Made by a program: the position numbers and the translations under genes
In this document: positions 38,218 to 45,656 of the stretch, piece after piece
Numbering within the stretch: position 1 is the stretch's first letter
How the letters are laid out: the number at the start of each line of letters is the position of its first letter
The notes under the pieces: generated by a model
What the model saw: only the letters and a program-made list of their open reading frames with translations
Databases searched by the model: none
What the model was told of the DNA's origin: nothing
Source of the DNA: Lewinellaceae bacterium
GTDB taxonomy: Bacteria > Bacteroidota > Bacteroidia > Chitinophagales > Saprospiraceae
Direction of reading: 5' to 3'
Assembly (NCBI GenBank): GCA_016713985.1
Contig: JADJOD010000020.1
Span: 80,196-144,195, forward strand
DNA length: 64,000 nt

Positions 38218-39483
38218 TCAGTGTTGAATCAAAACCCTGAAAATGCCGACTCGCCGGTCGCCCTGCAACACTTCCAGCACGTATATGCCAGGGGAAAGTT
38301 TGGCCGTTGACAAACTCACGGACGCCGTTCCTGCTACAACATCCTGCTGAATGACCGTACGCCCCGGCAGGTCCCTGAGCGAAATCCGGAAGGTAGCATC
38401 GGCGCCATCCGGCAGTTCTACCGACAGGATTTGGTCGGCCGGATTGGGATAAACGGACAAATCATAACTGGCCGAAGCCTGGCTGCGGCCGCCTTCACCG
38501 CCGCCGCCGCCATCGGGTCCTTCAGGGCGACCCGGTGTCTGTCCGCAGAAGGAAATGTCGCTCAGTGCACAGGAACCTTCGTTGCCAAGAACGGCGAACC
38601 AGTCGCTGGGAACTCCGGAAGTTACAAAAACCTTACTTAAACCGCTTGGTAAGTTGGTAGACCCTACTTGGTATTTTACCATATTGGCCATGGCAGGGCT
38701 TCCGTCGAAATAAGCATCCCACAAGCCACTGGCGCCGCTCCAGTCGTTGCCGTAGTTGATTTGAGGAGCACCCGTTGAAGTGGTCACGTTGTAATAGTGT
38801 AAAGCGGCAAAAGCGTGTTCACCAAATACAGTGTTGTAAATCAATGAGTTGGTATTGAGGTCGCTGTTGACGTAAAGCCCGTCGTTTGATTTGTCGAGCG
38901 TGTTGCAACACAGCAACAGGTCATCCGGCACATTGACGATACAAATCCCTGAACTGGAGTTTGCGCTGCCGCCGTTCACATTGTTTCCGATGATTTCCAT
39001 ATCGACTTTGCAATTCGTCGCTCCGATGCCAAAAACGACACCAGTAGCGCTGGTTACAGTGATGCTGTTATCTCGGATCAGGCAGTATTCCAGGGATTGA
39101 TTTACCAGAATGCCGCCCGGTCTGGCAACTGCACTGCTTGAATTAATGGTGTTGCTTTCAATGAACATTCCTTCCGCAGCATAAGCCTGCTGCACTTCAA
39201 TGGCATAAAAAGTATCGTTGGCAAAGGGAGGCGTTGAAAAGAAATTGTTGCGAACGGTAGCTTTGCCCTCTCCACCCACGTTGTCGATCAAAAGATTGTC
39301 CTGAAGTTGGGTTGAAAACGTGTTATTCTGGATCAGGATATCTTTTCCGGCTTGTGTATCGTGGTAAAAGATTTCCATGCCGACGACCGTGATTCGGTAA
39401 ATGCCGCCGGTTATCCGGAGCTGATCATAACATTGCCAGGCAAATATGCCGATATCGCCGGAAAAAATGCCGCCGGAAATCAC
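38218..39483 (-). CDS. T9SS-exported beta-helix protein, C-terminal fragment
   Basis: 421 residues, opened here at a GTG. Parallel beta-helix coils (NTFSTQLQDNLLIDNVGGEG, IIGNNVNGGSANSSSGICIV) are followed by a Gly-rich linker and a T9SS type A sorting domain (LSVYPNPADQILSVELPDG to GIFRVLIQH). It has no signal peptide of its own. The frame reads upstream without a stop to a TGA that ends the N-terminal piece. Two compensating one-base changes near 39555-39595 (see the N-terminal piece) give one protein of about 706 residues. Confidence 0.8.
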   Translation of the reverse strand: MISGGIFSGDIGIFAWQCYDQLRITGGIYRITVVGMEIFYHDTQAGKDILIQNNTFSTQLQDNLLIDNVGGEGKATVRNNFFSTPPFANDTFYAIEVQQAYAAEGMFIESNTINSSSAVARPGGILVNQSLEYCLIRDNSITVTSATGVVFGIGATNCKVDMEIIGNNVNGGSANSSSGICIVNVPDDLLLCCNTLDKSNDGLYVNSDLNTNSLIYNTVFGEHAFAALHYYNVTTSTGAPQINYGNDWSGASGLWDAYFDGSPAMANMVKYQVGSTNLPSGLSKVFVTSGVPSDWFAVLGNEGSCALSDISFCGQTPGRPEGPDGGGGGEGGRSQASASYDLSVYPNPADQILSVELPDGADATFRISLRDLPGRTVIQQDVVAGTASVSLSTAKLSPGIYVLEVLQGDRRVGIFRVLIQH

Positions 39484-39588
39484 AATATTTCGCGTCTTGG
39501 TGGCTTCAATACATCGGTCGAGGCTGCTGAAAAAACCGCCGCCAACCGTAATATTTTTCGCTGCCCGGCTGCATGGTAATGCCGTACA

Positions 39589-40335
39589 TCAGGCTTGTCC
39601 CCCAAAATTGGTGTAACTGTTGGATCCGATGTTGACGTTGACTGCAGCTCCCAGGTAAATCCCGTTGGTGCAGAACTTGAAAGTGTTGCCCGAAACCGTG
39701 TGGTTAGCGGTATTTTGAAGGCCGCCCACAGATAATCCCTTGTTACAGTTATCAAACGTATTGCCGGTAATAGAAAAGGTAGCATTGGCCAGAACGGACA
39801 CTCCCGCATTCGACGCTCCCTGTACCGTACACTGATTCATATTGATGGTGGAACCTGTTTGCCCGTAAATACCCATAAATGATGTGGAGCAGGGGGTAAA
39901 GGTGGACCCTGCGCTGGCAATCAGCGAAGCGCCGCCCAGCACGAACAGGGAAGAACTGGCGTTGTCAAACACGACGTTGGTCGACGTAAGCGACCAGGTA
40001 CCCGACTCTACGGTAAACTGGCCATTAATTTTTACACAAGCGGAAGTCAATGTCGAAAAACCGGCTCCGTATATCGCTATCGCGGCGGCCATGTTTGGAA
40101 CAGGAGTGGGAGTTATCCCTGTTCCTACCTGGAAAGTCGCCGATGCGCAGGGGCACTGTGCCTGCACCGACTGAAGTGGCGCAAGCATAAACAACGCTGT
40201 TACAATGGCGGCAAAAAACAAATATTGATAGTTGCCGGATGATACAAGGCGCAAGCGCCGGGTGGTTGACTGGATGATTGCAAGCATGGTAAATACTGAT
40301 TTTAAATGATGAAGAATAACATTCAGGTAGCGCAT
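39589..40335 (-). CDS. T9SS-exported beta-helix protein, N-terminal fragment
   Basis: 248 residues. A long signal peptide ends VQAQ; the ATG at 40287 is an alternative start. Then come beta-helix coils (STFTPCSTSFMGIYGQTGST, TFSITGNTFDNCNKGLSVGG). The piece ends TNFGGQA-stop. If the G5 run there had one more G, the frame would read on as GGTSLMYGITMQPGSE; if the A5 run that follows had one less A, it would rejoin NITVGGGFFSSLDRCIEATK and the C-terminal piece. So the gene appears broken by two nearby homopolymer changes. Confidence 0.78.
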   Translation of the reverse strand: MRYLNVILHHLKSVFTMLAIIQSTTRRLRLVSSGNYQYLFFAAIVTALFMLAPLQSVQAQCPCASATFQVGTGITPTPVPNMAAAIAIYGAGFSTLTSACVKINGQFTVESGTWSLTSTNVVFDNASSSLFVLGGASLIASAGSTFTPCSTSFMGIYGQTGSTINMNQCTVQGASNAGVSVLANATFSITGNTFDNCNKGLSVGGLQNTANHTVSGNTFKFCTNGIYLGAAVNVNIGSNSYTNFGGQA

Positions 40336-40477
40336 GCTGCGTTACTCCGGTGGAGCGCAAGGCATGGCATAGTGATCCAGTTGGATCCATCAACTTAAAA
40401 ACCAGTGCAACGGGAATAAAACACCTTCCATCGGGAGGGTTTAAAAGGAAAACGGCGATAGAAATATTCGCAGTATT

Positions 40478-40508
40478 TTTGATGAGTAAAGTTGTGCGAA
40501 TACCTTTG
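40478..40508 (+). promoter_or_regulatory. Consensus Bacteroidota promoter
   Basis: TTTG (40478-40481), 19 bases, TACCTTTG (40501-40508): an exact match to the phylum consensus. It would start transcription about 100 bases before the lipoprotein gene at 40613. The gap 40336-40612 otherwise holds the decamer repeats described next. Confidence 0.75.
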
Positions 40509-40520
40509 ACATTATTCGTG

Positions 40521-40552
40521 TCATTTCGCGCCATTTCGTGCCATTTCGCGCC
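40521..40552 (+). repeat. Three CCATTTCGCG-type decamers (left cluster)
   Basis: TCATTTCGCG, CCATTTCGTG, CCATTTCGCG and CC stand head to tail, starting 12 bases after the -7 box. The complementary unit occurs again, in inverted orientation, at 41151-41183 after the gene. Placed at the transcription start, they could serve as operator sites. Confidence 0.7.
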
Positions 40553-40612
40553 AGGGCTTGCGCTGTCAACTATTGTCCGGGCGATTTTGTAGCACCAAAC
40601 ATGATTTGCCCT

Positions 40613-41056
40613 ATGCAACACGTCATTTTCCCCTTCCTTGCCGCCCTTTTTCTGTATTCCTGCATAAAACCCGCCATATCGGCTGAAAAAGCCATGCCCG
40701 TGCAAAAACCAAACGATTGTATGGCCCGGGTCATCGTGCTGGACGACTCCCTCGGGAAAGCCCGCAATCGGGCCTGCCAGACCGTTTCCCTGAGCGAAAC
40801 CATCCGGCAATATGCGGACGGTATGGAAAAAATCAGTTACCGGGGTTGCCCGTCTGACTTCACCGAAGCCTTCCGCAAACACCGGGAAGCCTGGCTCGCA
40901 TTGATACCGGTGACCGACCAATATCCTGGTCTGCGCGGCGAAATGCACGTTCTTTTTAAACAACTCGAATCGGGTGAACATGCAGAGCGTTTTAAACCCC
41001 TCGTCGAAACGGTTTGGGATACCTGGGCGGAAGTAGAAGCCGCCATGAAAAGATAG
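40613..41056 (+). CDS. Small lipoprotein of unknown function
   Basis: About 147 residues from ATG 40613 (40601 is an alternative). The signal MQHVIFPFLAALFLYSC is a lipobox, so the mature protein is lipid-anchored. The rest is helical with conserved-looking Cys pairs (NDCMARVIVLDDSLGKARNR, YRGCPSDFTEAFRKHREAWL). I cannot assign a family. It has its own consensus promoter and is enclosed by inverted decamer clusters. A GCCCGCGC/GCGCGGGC hairpin follows at 41123-41141. Confidence 0.7.
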   Translation: MQHVIFPFLAALFLYSCIKPAISAEKAMPVQKPNDCMARVIVLDDSLGKARNRACQTVSLSETIRQYADGMEKISYRGCPSDFTEAFRKHREAWLALIPVTDQYPGLRGEMHVLFKQLESGEHAERFKPLVETVWDTWAEVEAAMKR

Positions 41057-41150
41057 TCCGCTCCAGGCCTCTTACCCGTCCGCCTTGCCTTAATAAAATT
41101 TTTTAGTGTCGGCGCATGCCCGGCCCGCGCCCTGCGCGGGCGCCTTTGAC

Positions 41151-41183
41151 GCGAAATGGCGCGTTCTGGCGCGAGATGGCGCG
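41151..41183 (-). repeat. Three decamers in inverted orientation (right cluster)
   Basis: GCGAAATGGC, GCGTTCTGGC, GCGAGATGGC and GCG: the reverse complement of the left-cluster unit, with the middle copy diverged. It lies about 95 bases after the lipoprotein gene and just before a TATTTTTG -7-like element (41206-41213) for the next gene. Confidence 0.65.
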
Positions 41184-41327
41184 AACCCGCCCGGGCGAAT
41201 CCCCTTATTTTTGTCTTCTCACCCCCCAAGGGGCCTGCAAACTGTAATCGCCTGTCATTCAGAGCGATAGCGGGGAGGTTTTGCCTTGTTTTTCATCCTT
41301 CACATTTCATCTTTAAAAACTGATTTT

Positions 41328-42083
41328 ATGAAAAAATTCGCGTTTTTCACGGCGATGCTCTTGGTGCTGGGCATCGGAATCATCCATTCCTGCAAACAAA
41401 AAAACAACGTAAACCCGGCCCTGACTGAAAACAGCGGAGCGCCGCTGACGAAAGAAGAACTGATGCTGCTTCCTTCCGAAGAATTGCTGAAACACCTGAA
41501 AGAAAACGGTCAAACAGGTATTTCCAGCCAACGGGATGGCGGTGTCGGCGGTGGCGGCGAACCCCAGTCGGTGCTGGACTGCAACGAAGGCCCCGACTGT
41601 ATCACAGGAGTGGAGTTGCTGCAATTCGTGCCGCAAACACCGGGTTTTAAATTCAGGATCGACCTGGCGCGCACCTTCCTTTTTGTGACGACAAGCGAGC
41701 AATTTTACAACCTCGCCCAAAGTAACTACTGCGAGTATGTAGTACTGGCATATCCGCTATCATACGCCAACCAGTTGATCTCGGCAGGTGTAAACAACGT
41801 AATCCCCATCGGCGGGCCGGGTGTGGCCTATCAACTCCCGTATCACGAATCGGAAAGCGTTTTTATGTTCGGTTTCATGGACACCGACGGCAGCGGAAAC
41901 CCAGGCTGCGAACCCCACGTCGATCTGCGGCTGTATCACCGGTATGGATGGGATTGTTTTGAGTTGCACGATGTCTGGTGTGATTTTCCTCAAAGTATTC
42001 TCGACAATACCCTTCGTTGGGAAACTACTCAGTGCGAAGACACCTCTCCGCCGCACACCGGAAATCTCAAGTGCCCGATCTAA
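41328..42083 (+). CDS. Lipoprotein of unknown function
   Basis: 251 residues from MKKFAFFTAMLLVLGIGIIH, with the lipobox Cys following (SC). A short acidic helical segment (EELMLLPSEELLKHLKENG) and a Gly linker precede a Cys-containing domain (LDCNEGPDCITGVELLQFVP to CEDTSPPHTGNLKCPI). There is no recognisable catalytic motif and no T9SS domain. The conserved-looking Cys residues suggest disulfides in a periplasmic or surface setting. Confidence 0.7.
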   Translation: MKKFAFFTAMLLVLGIGIIHSCKQKNNVNPALTENSGAPLTKEELMLLPSEELLKHLKENGQTGISSQRDGGVGGGGEPQSVLDCNEGPDCITGVELLQFVPQTPGFKFRIDLARTFLFVTTSEQFYNLAQSNYCEYVVLAYPLSYANQLISAGVNNVIPIGGPGVAYQLPYHESESVFMFGFMDTDGSGNPGCEPHVDLRLYHRYGWDCFELHDVWCDFPQSILDNTLRWETTQCEDTSPPHTGNLKCPI

Positions 42084-42117
42084 TAATCAACCCTTCAAGG
42101 CTGCTTTTTTCTGAAGA

Positions 42118-42150
42118 CGAGGGGGTATCATAAGTCCTGGTACCCCCTCG
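42118..42150. terminator. Two-way hairpin between convergent genes
   Basis: CGAGGGGGTA / TACCCCCTCG, a perfect 10-bp stem with a 13-base loop. It lies between the lipoprotein gene and the convergent nitrilase gene, only one base from the latter's stop codon. An A6 tract on the left gives Ts for minus-strand transcripts. Confidence 0.7.
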
Positions 42151-42151
42151 T

Positions 42152-43051
42152 TCATATCTGTGTGCGCACCACTTCGAATGCGCCGTCGCGCATCGTGTAG
42201 CCGATGTCGCCCTGATCGCGAAAATTCAAGGTCTGACCGTCCTGCCGCACCTTGTCCAGCGCCGAAAGATCGAGTTCCTGCACGAGCCATCCGGCTTGCA
42301 GGGGCGCCCGGACGGCCAGTACACCTTCTTCCGGCATATCGCGATCGGGCGGCCCGTAACAGGCCGCAAAACCGTAGTTTACATCCACCGCAAGCGACCA
42401 CGGGGCATCGCCGATCACGGGGCTGACGGCGACGAAACACTGTTGCTCAAGCGCCCGCGCCCGGGCGCCCACGTGTACACGGGTGGAGCCCCGGATCGTC
42501 TCGGTACAACTCGGCGCCAGCAACAGGGTGGCGCCCCGGCGGCCGAGCAGGGCAGCGCCGACCGGAAATTCCACATCGTAACAAATCTGGATGCCAAAAC
42601 ACCCCCAATCGGCTTCAAACACGCACAAACGCGCCGGCGCCCGATGCACGCCCCATGTTTCGGACTCGAAACGAGTCATAAAATATTTGTCCTGGTACCC
42701 CAGGCCACCCTGCGGCCCGAAGACAAAACAACGATTGAAAACACGGTCTCCAACCCTTACCGGAAAACTTGGGGCCGCGATCACCACGCCGTATCGCCGC
42801 GCCAGGCGGGCATACACCGCACAAAAGTCGTCGAGCAGGTGTTCCATTTCCCGTACTTGCAGACGGATATCGGCCTGCGCTTCCGCATCCAACAGACTCA
42901 CCAGTTCCATCGAACCGTATTCCGGAAACAGCAATAACTGCGCGCCTTGACGCGCCGCTTCGTGTACCCATTCGGCGGTATGTATTTCCCAGGCCTTAAA
43001 ATCGGGGTGCCGGGTGATGGGGTACTGGGCGGAAGCGAGGGTGATCGTCAT
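42152..43051 (-). CDS. Carbon-nitrogen hydrolase (nitrilase superfamily)
   Basis: 299 residues with the catalytic Glu-Lys-Cys triad visible: LLLFPEYGSMELVSLL (Glu near 44), QDKYFMTRFE (Lys near 129) and FGIQICYDVEFPVGA (Cys near 165). The family hydrolyses nitriles, amides or carbamoyl groups; the substrate is unknown. It is last in a three-gene minus-strand operon with a GNAT and a SnoaL-like protein. From memory, GNAT and this type of carbon-nitrogen hydrolase occur fused as one protein in other bacteria, which supports a joint pathway. Confidence 0.9.
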   Translation of the reverse strand: MTITLASAQYPITRHPDFKAWEIHTAEWVHEAARQGAQLLLFPEYGSMELVSLLDAEAQADIRLQVREMEHLLDDFCAVYARLARRYGVVIAAPSFPVRVGDRVFNRCFVFGPQGGLGYQDKYFMTRFESETWGVHRAPARLCVFEADWGCFGIQICYDVEFPVGAALLGRRGATLLLAPSCTETIRGSTRVHVGARARALEQQCFVAVSPVIGDAPWSLAVDVNYGFAACYGPPDRDMPEEGVLAVRAPLQAGWLVQELDLSALDKVRQDGQTLNFRDQGDIGYTMRDGAFEVVRTQI

Positions 43052-43085
43052 GGCGGGGAGCGGGAAAAGGAGGCGACAAAGCCGG

Positions 43086-43682
43086 TCAGCCGGGCAGGAG
43101 TCGCACCCAGTAAGTCATGGTTTTCGGCGTGGAAGCCGTTTCGCCCAGGTCGGGCCAGGAAAATACACTTTGCAGTTTGGGTTCCCGGCGGTAGCCCCGG
43201 CTGGCCCAGAATTCGTCCAGCGGCCGGTAGCCGGCGGGTTGAGAAGGGTGGCCGGCCGGCCGGTTGACGGCGCAAAAACAGGTCAGATCATAGGCGCCGA
43301 ACGAAGCGGCGTGCGCTTCCCGAACGTCAAAAAAAAGATGACCGATGCCCCTGCTGCGGTATTCCGGGAGCAGCACACTTTCGCCGAAATAAAACACGCG
43401 TTCAGCGTCGATGCCCGCGGCGTGGAAAGGCGCCTGCACTTCTTCCGTTTCGTCGGAAAGCGGCAGGCAAGTAGTAGCGCCCACCATGCGGCCGGCGTCG
43501 AACACGGCGAAAAGCATGGAGCGCGGGGCGGCGGCGTAGGTTTTCAGGTAGTTGCGTTCGTATTCCACCGTGCCTTCGTACAGGTAGGGGTACGCGCGAA
43601 AAACCGCGATGCGCAACTGCGCGAGCGCGTCGAAGACGGATTCGATGTCGGCGCCGCAAAAACGCCGGTATTGCAGGGCCAT
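43086..43682 (-). CDS. GNAT family N-acetyltransferase
   Basis: 198 residues with one GNAT fold. The acetyl-CoA loop is in FGESVLLPEYRSRGIGHLFF (RSRGIG), preceded by MVGATTCLPLSDETEEVQAP. The C-terminal third (TCFCAVNRPAGHPSQPAGYR) is longer than in minimal GNATs. It starts directly at the stop of the SnoaL-like gene (no gap) and ends 34 bases before the nitrilase gene, so the three genes are co-transcribed. Probably it acetylates a small amine later or earlier handled by the hydrolase. Confidence 0.88.
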   Translation of the reverse strand: MALQYRRFCGADIESVFDALAQLRIAVFRAYPYLYEGTVEYERNYLKTYAAAPRSMLFAVFDAGRMVGATTCLPLSDETEEVQAPFHAAGIDAERVFYFGESVLLPEYRSRGIGHLFFDVREAHAASFGAYDLTCFCAVNRPAGHPSQPAGYRPLDEFWASRGYRREPKLQSVFSWPDLGETASTPKTMTYWVRLLPG

Positions 43683-44084
43683 TTATTCCGATACCAGTTT
43701 GATCCAGCGTGGCAGGTTGTAATAAGTTGTCACACGGGTGATCTTCCCGCCGTCGACGCCGAGGAAAGCGCCGGCGGGAAGTACGTACTTCTGATTCCGT
43801 GCGGGCAGGAGATCGCCGTCGTTTTTTTTGTAAACGCCGTTTACGGTGAACTCGCAGGCGATGCGGGTGCCGGAGGGTTCGGTCAGGAACACCATGTCGC
43901 TCAGGTGTTCGTCGTAACATTCGTCCATGTGTTGCAGGAATTCGCGGTATCGCTCTTTGCCGACCCGGGTTTCACCCTGGTTTACATCGTGGCGAATGGC
44001 ATCGGAAAGCAATTCGAGCATGCCTTCCCAGTTTTTGCGGTTGAAACAGTCGTAATACTGTTGCGCGAGTTCGAGTGCTGTCAC
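43683..44084 (-). CDS. SnoaL-like / nuclear transport factor 2 fold protein
   Basis: 133 residues of the NTF2-like cone fold: ALELAQQYYDCFNRKNWEGM at the start, DEHLSDMVFLTEPSGTRIAC in the sheet and ITRVTTYYNLPRWIKLVSE at the end, typical of ketosteroid-isomerase-related small enzymes. It is first in the operon. A TACCTTTG element (minus strand, 44110-44117) lies about 25 bases upstream of the start. The reaction cannot be predicted; it may isomerise or bind the pathway intermediate. Confidence 0.82.
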   Translation of the reverse strand: MTALELAQQYYDCFNRKNWEGMLELLSDAIRHDVNQGETRVGKERYREFLQHMDECYDEHLSDMVFLTEPSGTRIACEFTVNGVYKKNDGDLLPARNQKYVLPAGAFLGVDGGKITRVTTYYNLPRWIKLVSE

Positions 44085-44203
44085 GGAAAAATCTGTTATT
44101 CGTTTGTCGCAAAGGTAAGGGATTTGGTTTTGGGTAGTCAGGTGAAAAGGTGTTTTGTACGTATGAACTTTCCTACTTTTTGGGCGAACATAAAACGCTC
44201 AAC

Positions 44204-45649
44204 ATGAAACTATTTACATCAACCGCACTGCTTCTTCTGGCCTTCCACACGGCGCTTTCCGGCCAACAGTTGGTTTCCACAACCCTGCTCGGCGCCAAAA
44301 CCAAAACCCAGTTGATCACGCAGTTCAGCCTGCCGGTCATTCAATACGGCGCCAAATTTTACCGCATCACCTATACCACGACCAATCTTCAGGGTTTGCC
44401 CGATACCGTCTCGGGTTTGGTGGCCGTTCCCGACGACCCCGGCAGGGTGTATCCACGGCTGGTGTACCAACACGGCACTTCGGGCTCCAAACTCGATGTG
44501 CCGTCCTTTAATGCCGCCCAGGGGGGTGAAGGCAGTATCGGATTGTTGTTTGCCGGCATGGGTTATGTGGCGCTTTTGCCCGATTACCTCGGCCTGGGGG
44601 TGTCCGACGGTTTTCACCCTTACGTGCATGCTGCCAGCGAGGCTTCGGTGGCGGTCGACATGTTGTATTCCCTGCCGGATTTTAACGCGCAATACGGCGT
44701 ACATACCAACGAACAGTTGTTTCTCACGGGATATTCGCAGGGGGGGCATGCGGCGATGGCCCTGCACCGGGAGATACAAACCAACCTGTCCGATGATTTT
44801 ACCGTTACGGCTGCCGCACATTTGTCCGGCCCCTACAGCATCGGCGAGGTGATGCGTTCGCTGATCCTGTCCGACAGCATTTATTACTACCCGGCGTATT
44901 TGCCCAATACAATTTTGTCGTACCAAACCGCTTACGGGAATTTGTTCAGCCAATTGACGGAGGTGTTCAAAGAGCCTTACGCCACCACGATCGGTCAATA
45001 TTATACAGGCGCCATTTCACTCAACCAGTTGAATACACAACTGATCGCATCGCTCATCGCCAATGAAGGCACATCGCGACCCCTGCGGGCCTTGCAACCG
45101 GCCATCGTACAGGCAGTGACAACCAACCCCGACCACCCCTTCAACGTGGCTTTACGCGATAACAATGTGTACGCCTGGGCGCCCGTATCCCCGACCCGCA
45201 TTTTTTACTGCATGGCCGACGACCAGGTACCTTTCCTCAACAGCATTGTGGCCCGCGACTCCATGCTCGCCCGCGGGGCGGCCAACCTGATCGCCACGGA
45301 TGTGAATTCCGCTGCCGATCACGGCGATTGCGTCGTGCCGGCGCTGACCAATACCGTGTTCTTTTTTGCGGGCTTCCAGCAAATCGGAATATTTACGGCG
45401 ACTAATGATCCGCTTGTTCAATCATTGTATCTCCAGCCCAACCCGGCGAATACCACGGTCGTGTTGAACGATTTGCCGGCAGGCGGACAACTGCGGGTTA
45501 CAGACCTCAGCGGGCGGTTGCGTATTTCCGGATTTGTCTCGGGCGACAGCCGGCAAATCGAACTGTCGGAACTCGAAAACGGACTGTATTTCGTTGATTA
45601 TGAGACAGAAGGAAAAAGGTGGATGGGGAAATTGGTGGTGCAGCACTGA
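44204..45649 (+). CDS. T9SS-exported alpha/beta-hydrolase (secretory lipase-like)
   Basis: 481 residues from MKLFTSTALLLLAFHTALSG (signal peptide). The hydrolase core has YQHGTSGSKLD (oxyanion region), VALLPDYLGLGVSDGFHPYV, and the nucleophile elbow LTGYSQGGHAAMALH (Ser in GYSQG); a His near SAADHGDCVVPA is the likely third catalytic residue. The layout resembles secretory lipases. The last 75 residues (LYLQPNPANTTVVLNDLPAG to WMGKLVVQH) are a T9SS type A sorting domain, so it acts outside the cell, perhaps on esters or lipids. Confidence 0.88.
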   Translation: MKLFTSTALLLLAFHTALSGQQLVSTTLLGAKTKTQLITQFSLPVIQYGAKFYRITYTTTNLQGLPDTVSGLVAVPDDPGRVYPRLVYQHGTSGSKLDVPSFNAAQGGEGSIGLLFAGMGYVALLPDYLGLGVSDGFHPYVHAASEASVAVDMLYSLPDFNAQYGVHTNEQLFLTGYSQGGHAAMALHREIQTNLSDDFTVTAAAHLSGPYSIGEVMRSLILSDSIYYYPAYLPNTILSYQTAYGNLFSQLTEVFKEPYATTIGQYYTGAISLNQLNTQLIASLIANEGTSRPLRALQPAIVQAVTTNPDHPFNVALRDNNVYAWAPVSPTRIFYCMADDQVPFLNSIVARDSMLARGAANLIATDVNSAADHGDCVVPALTNTVFFFAGFQQIGIFTATNDPLVQSLYLQPNPANTTVVLNDLPAGGQLRVTDLSGRLRISGFVSGDSRQIELSELENGLYFVDYETEGKRWMGKLVVQH

Positions 45650-45656
45650 CCGGTGA

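Noticed and set aside
43014..44207. 397-residue plus-strand open frame
   Set aside because: Shadow of the GNAT and SnoaL-like genes; both of those have recognisable motifs, this frame has none.
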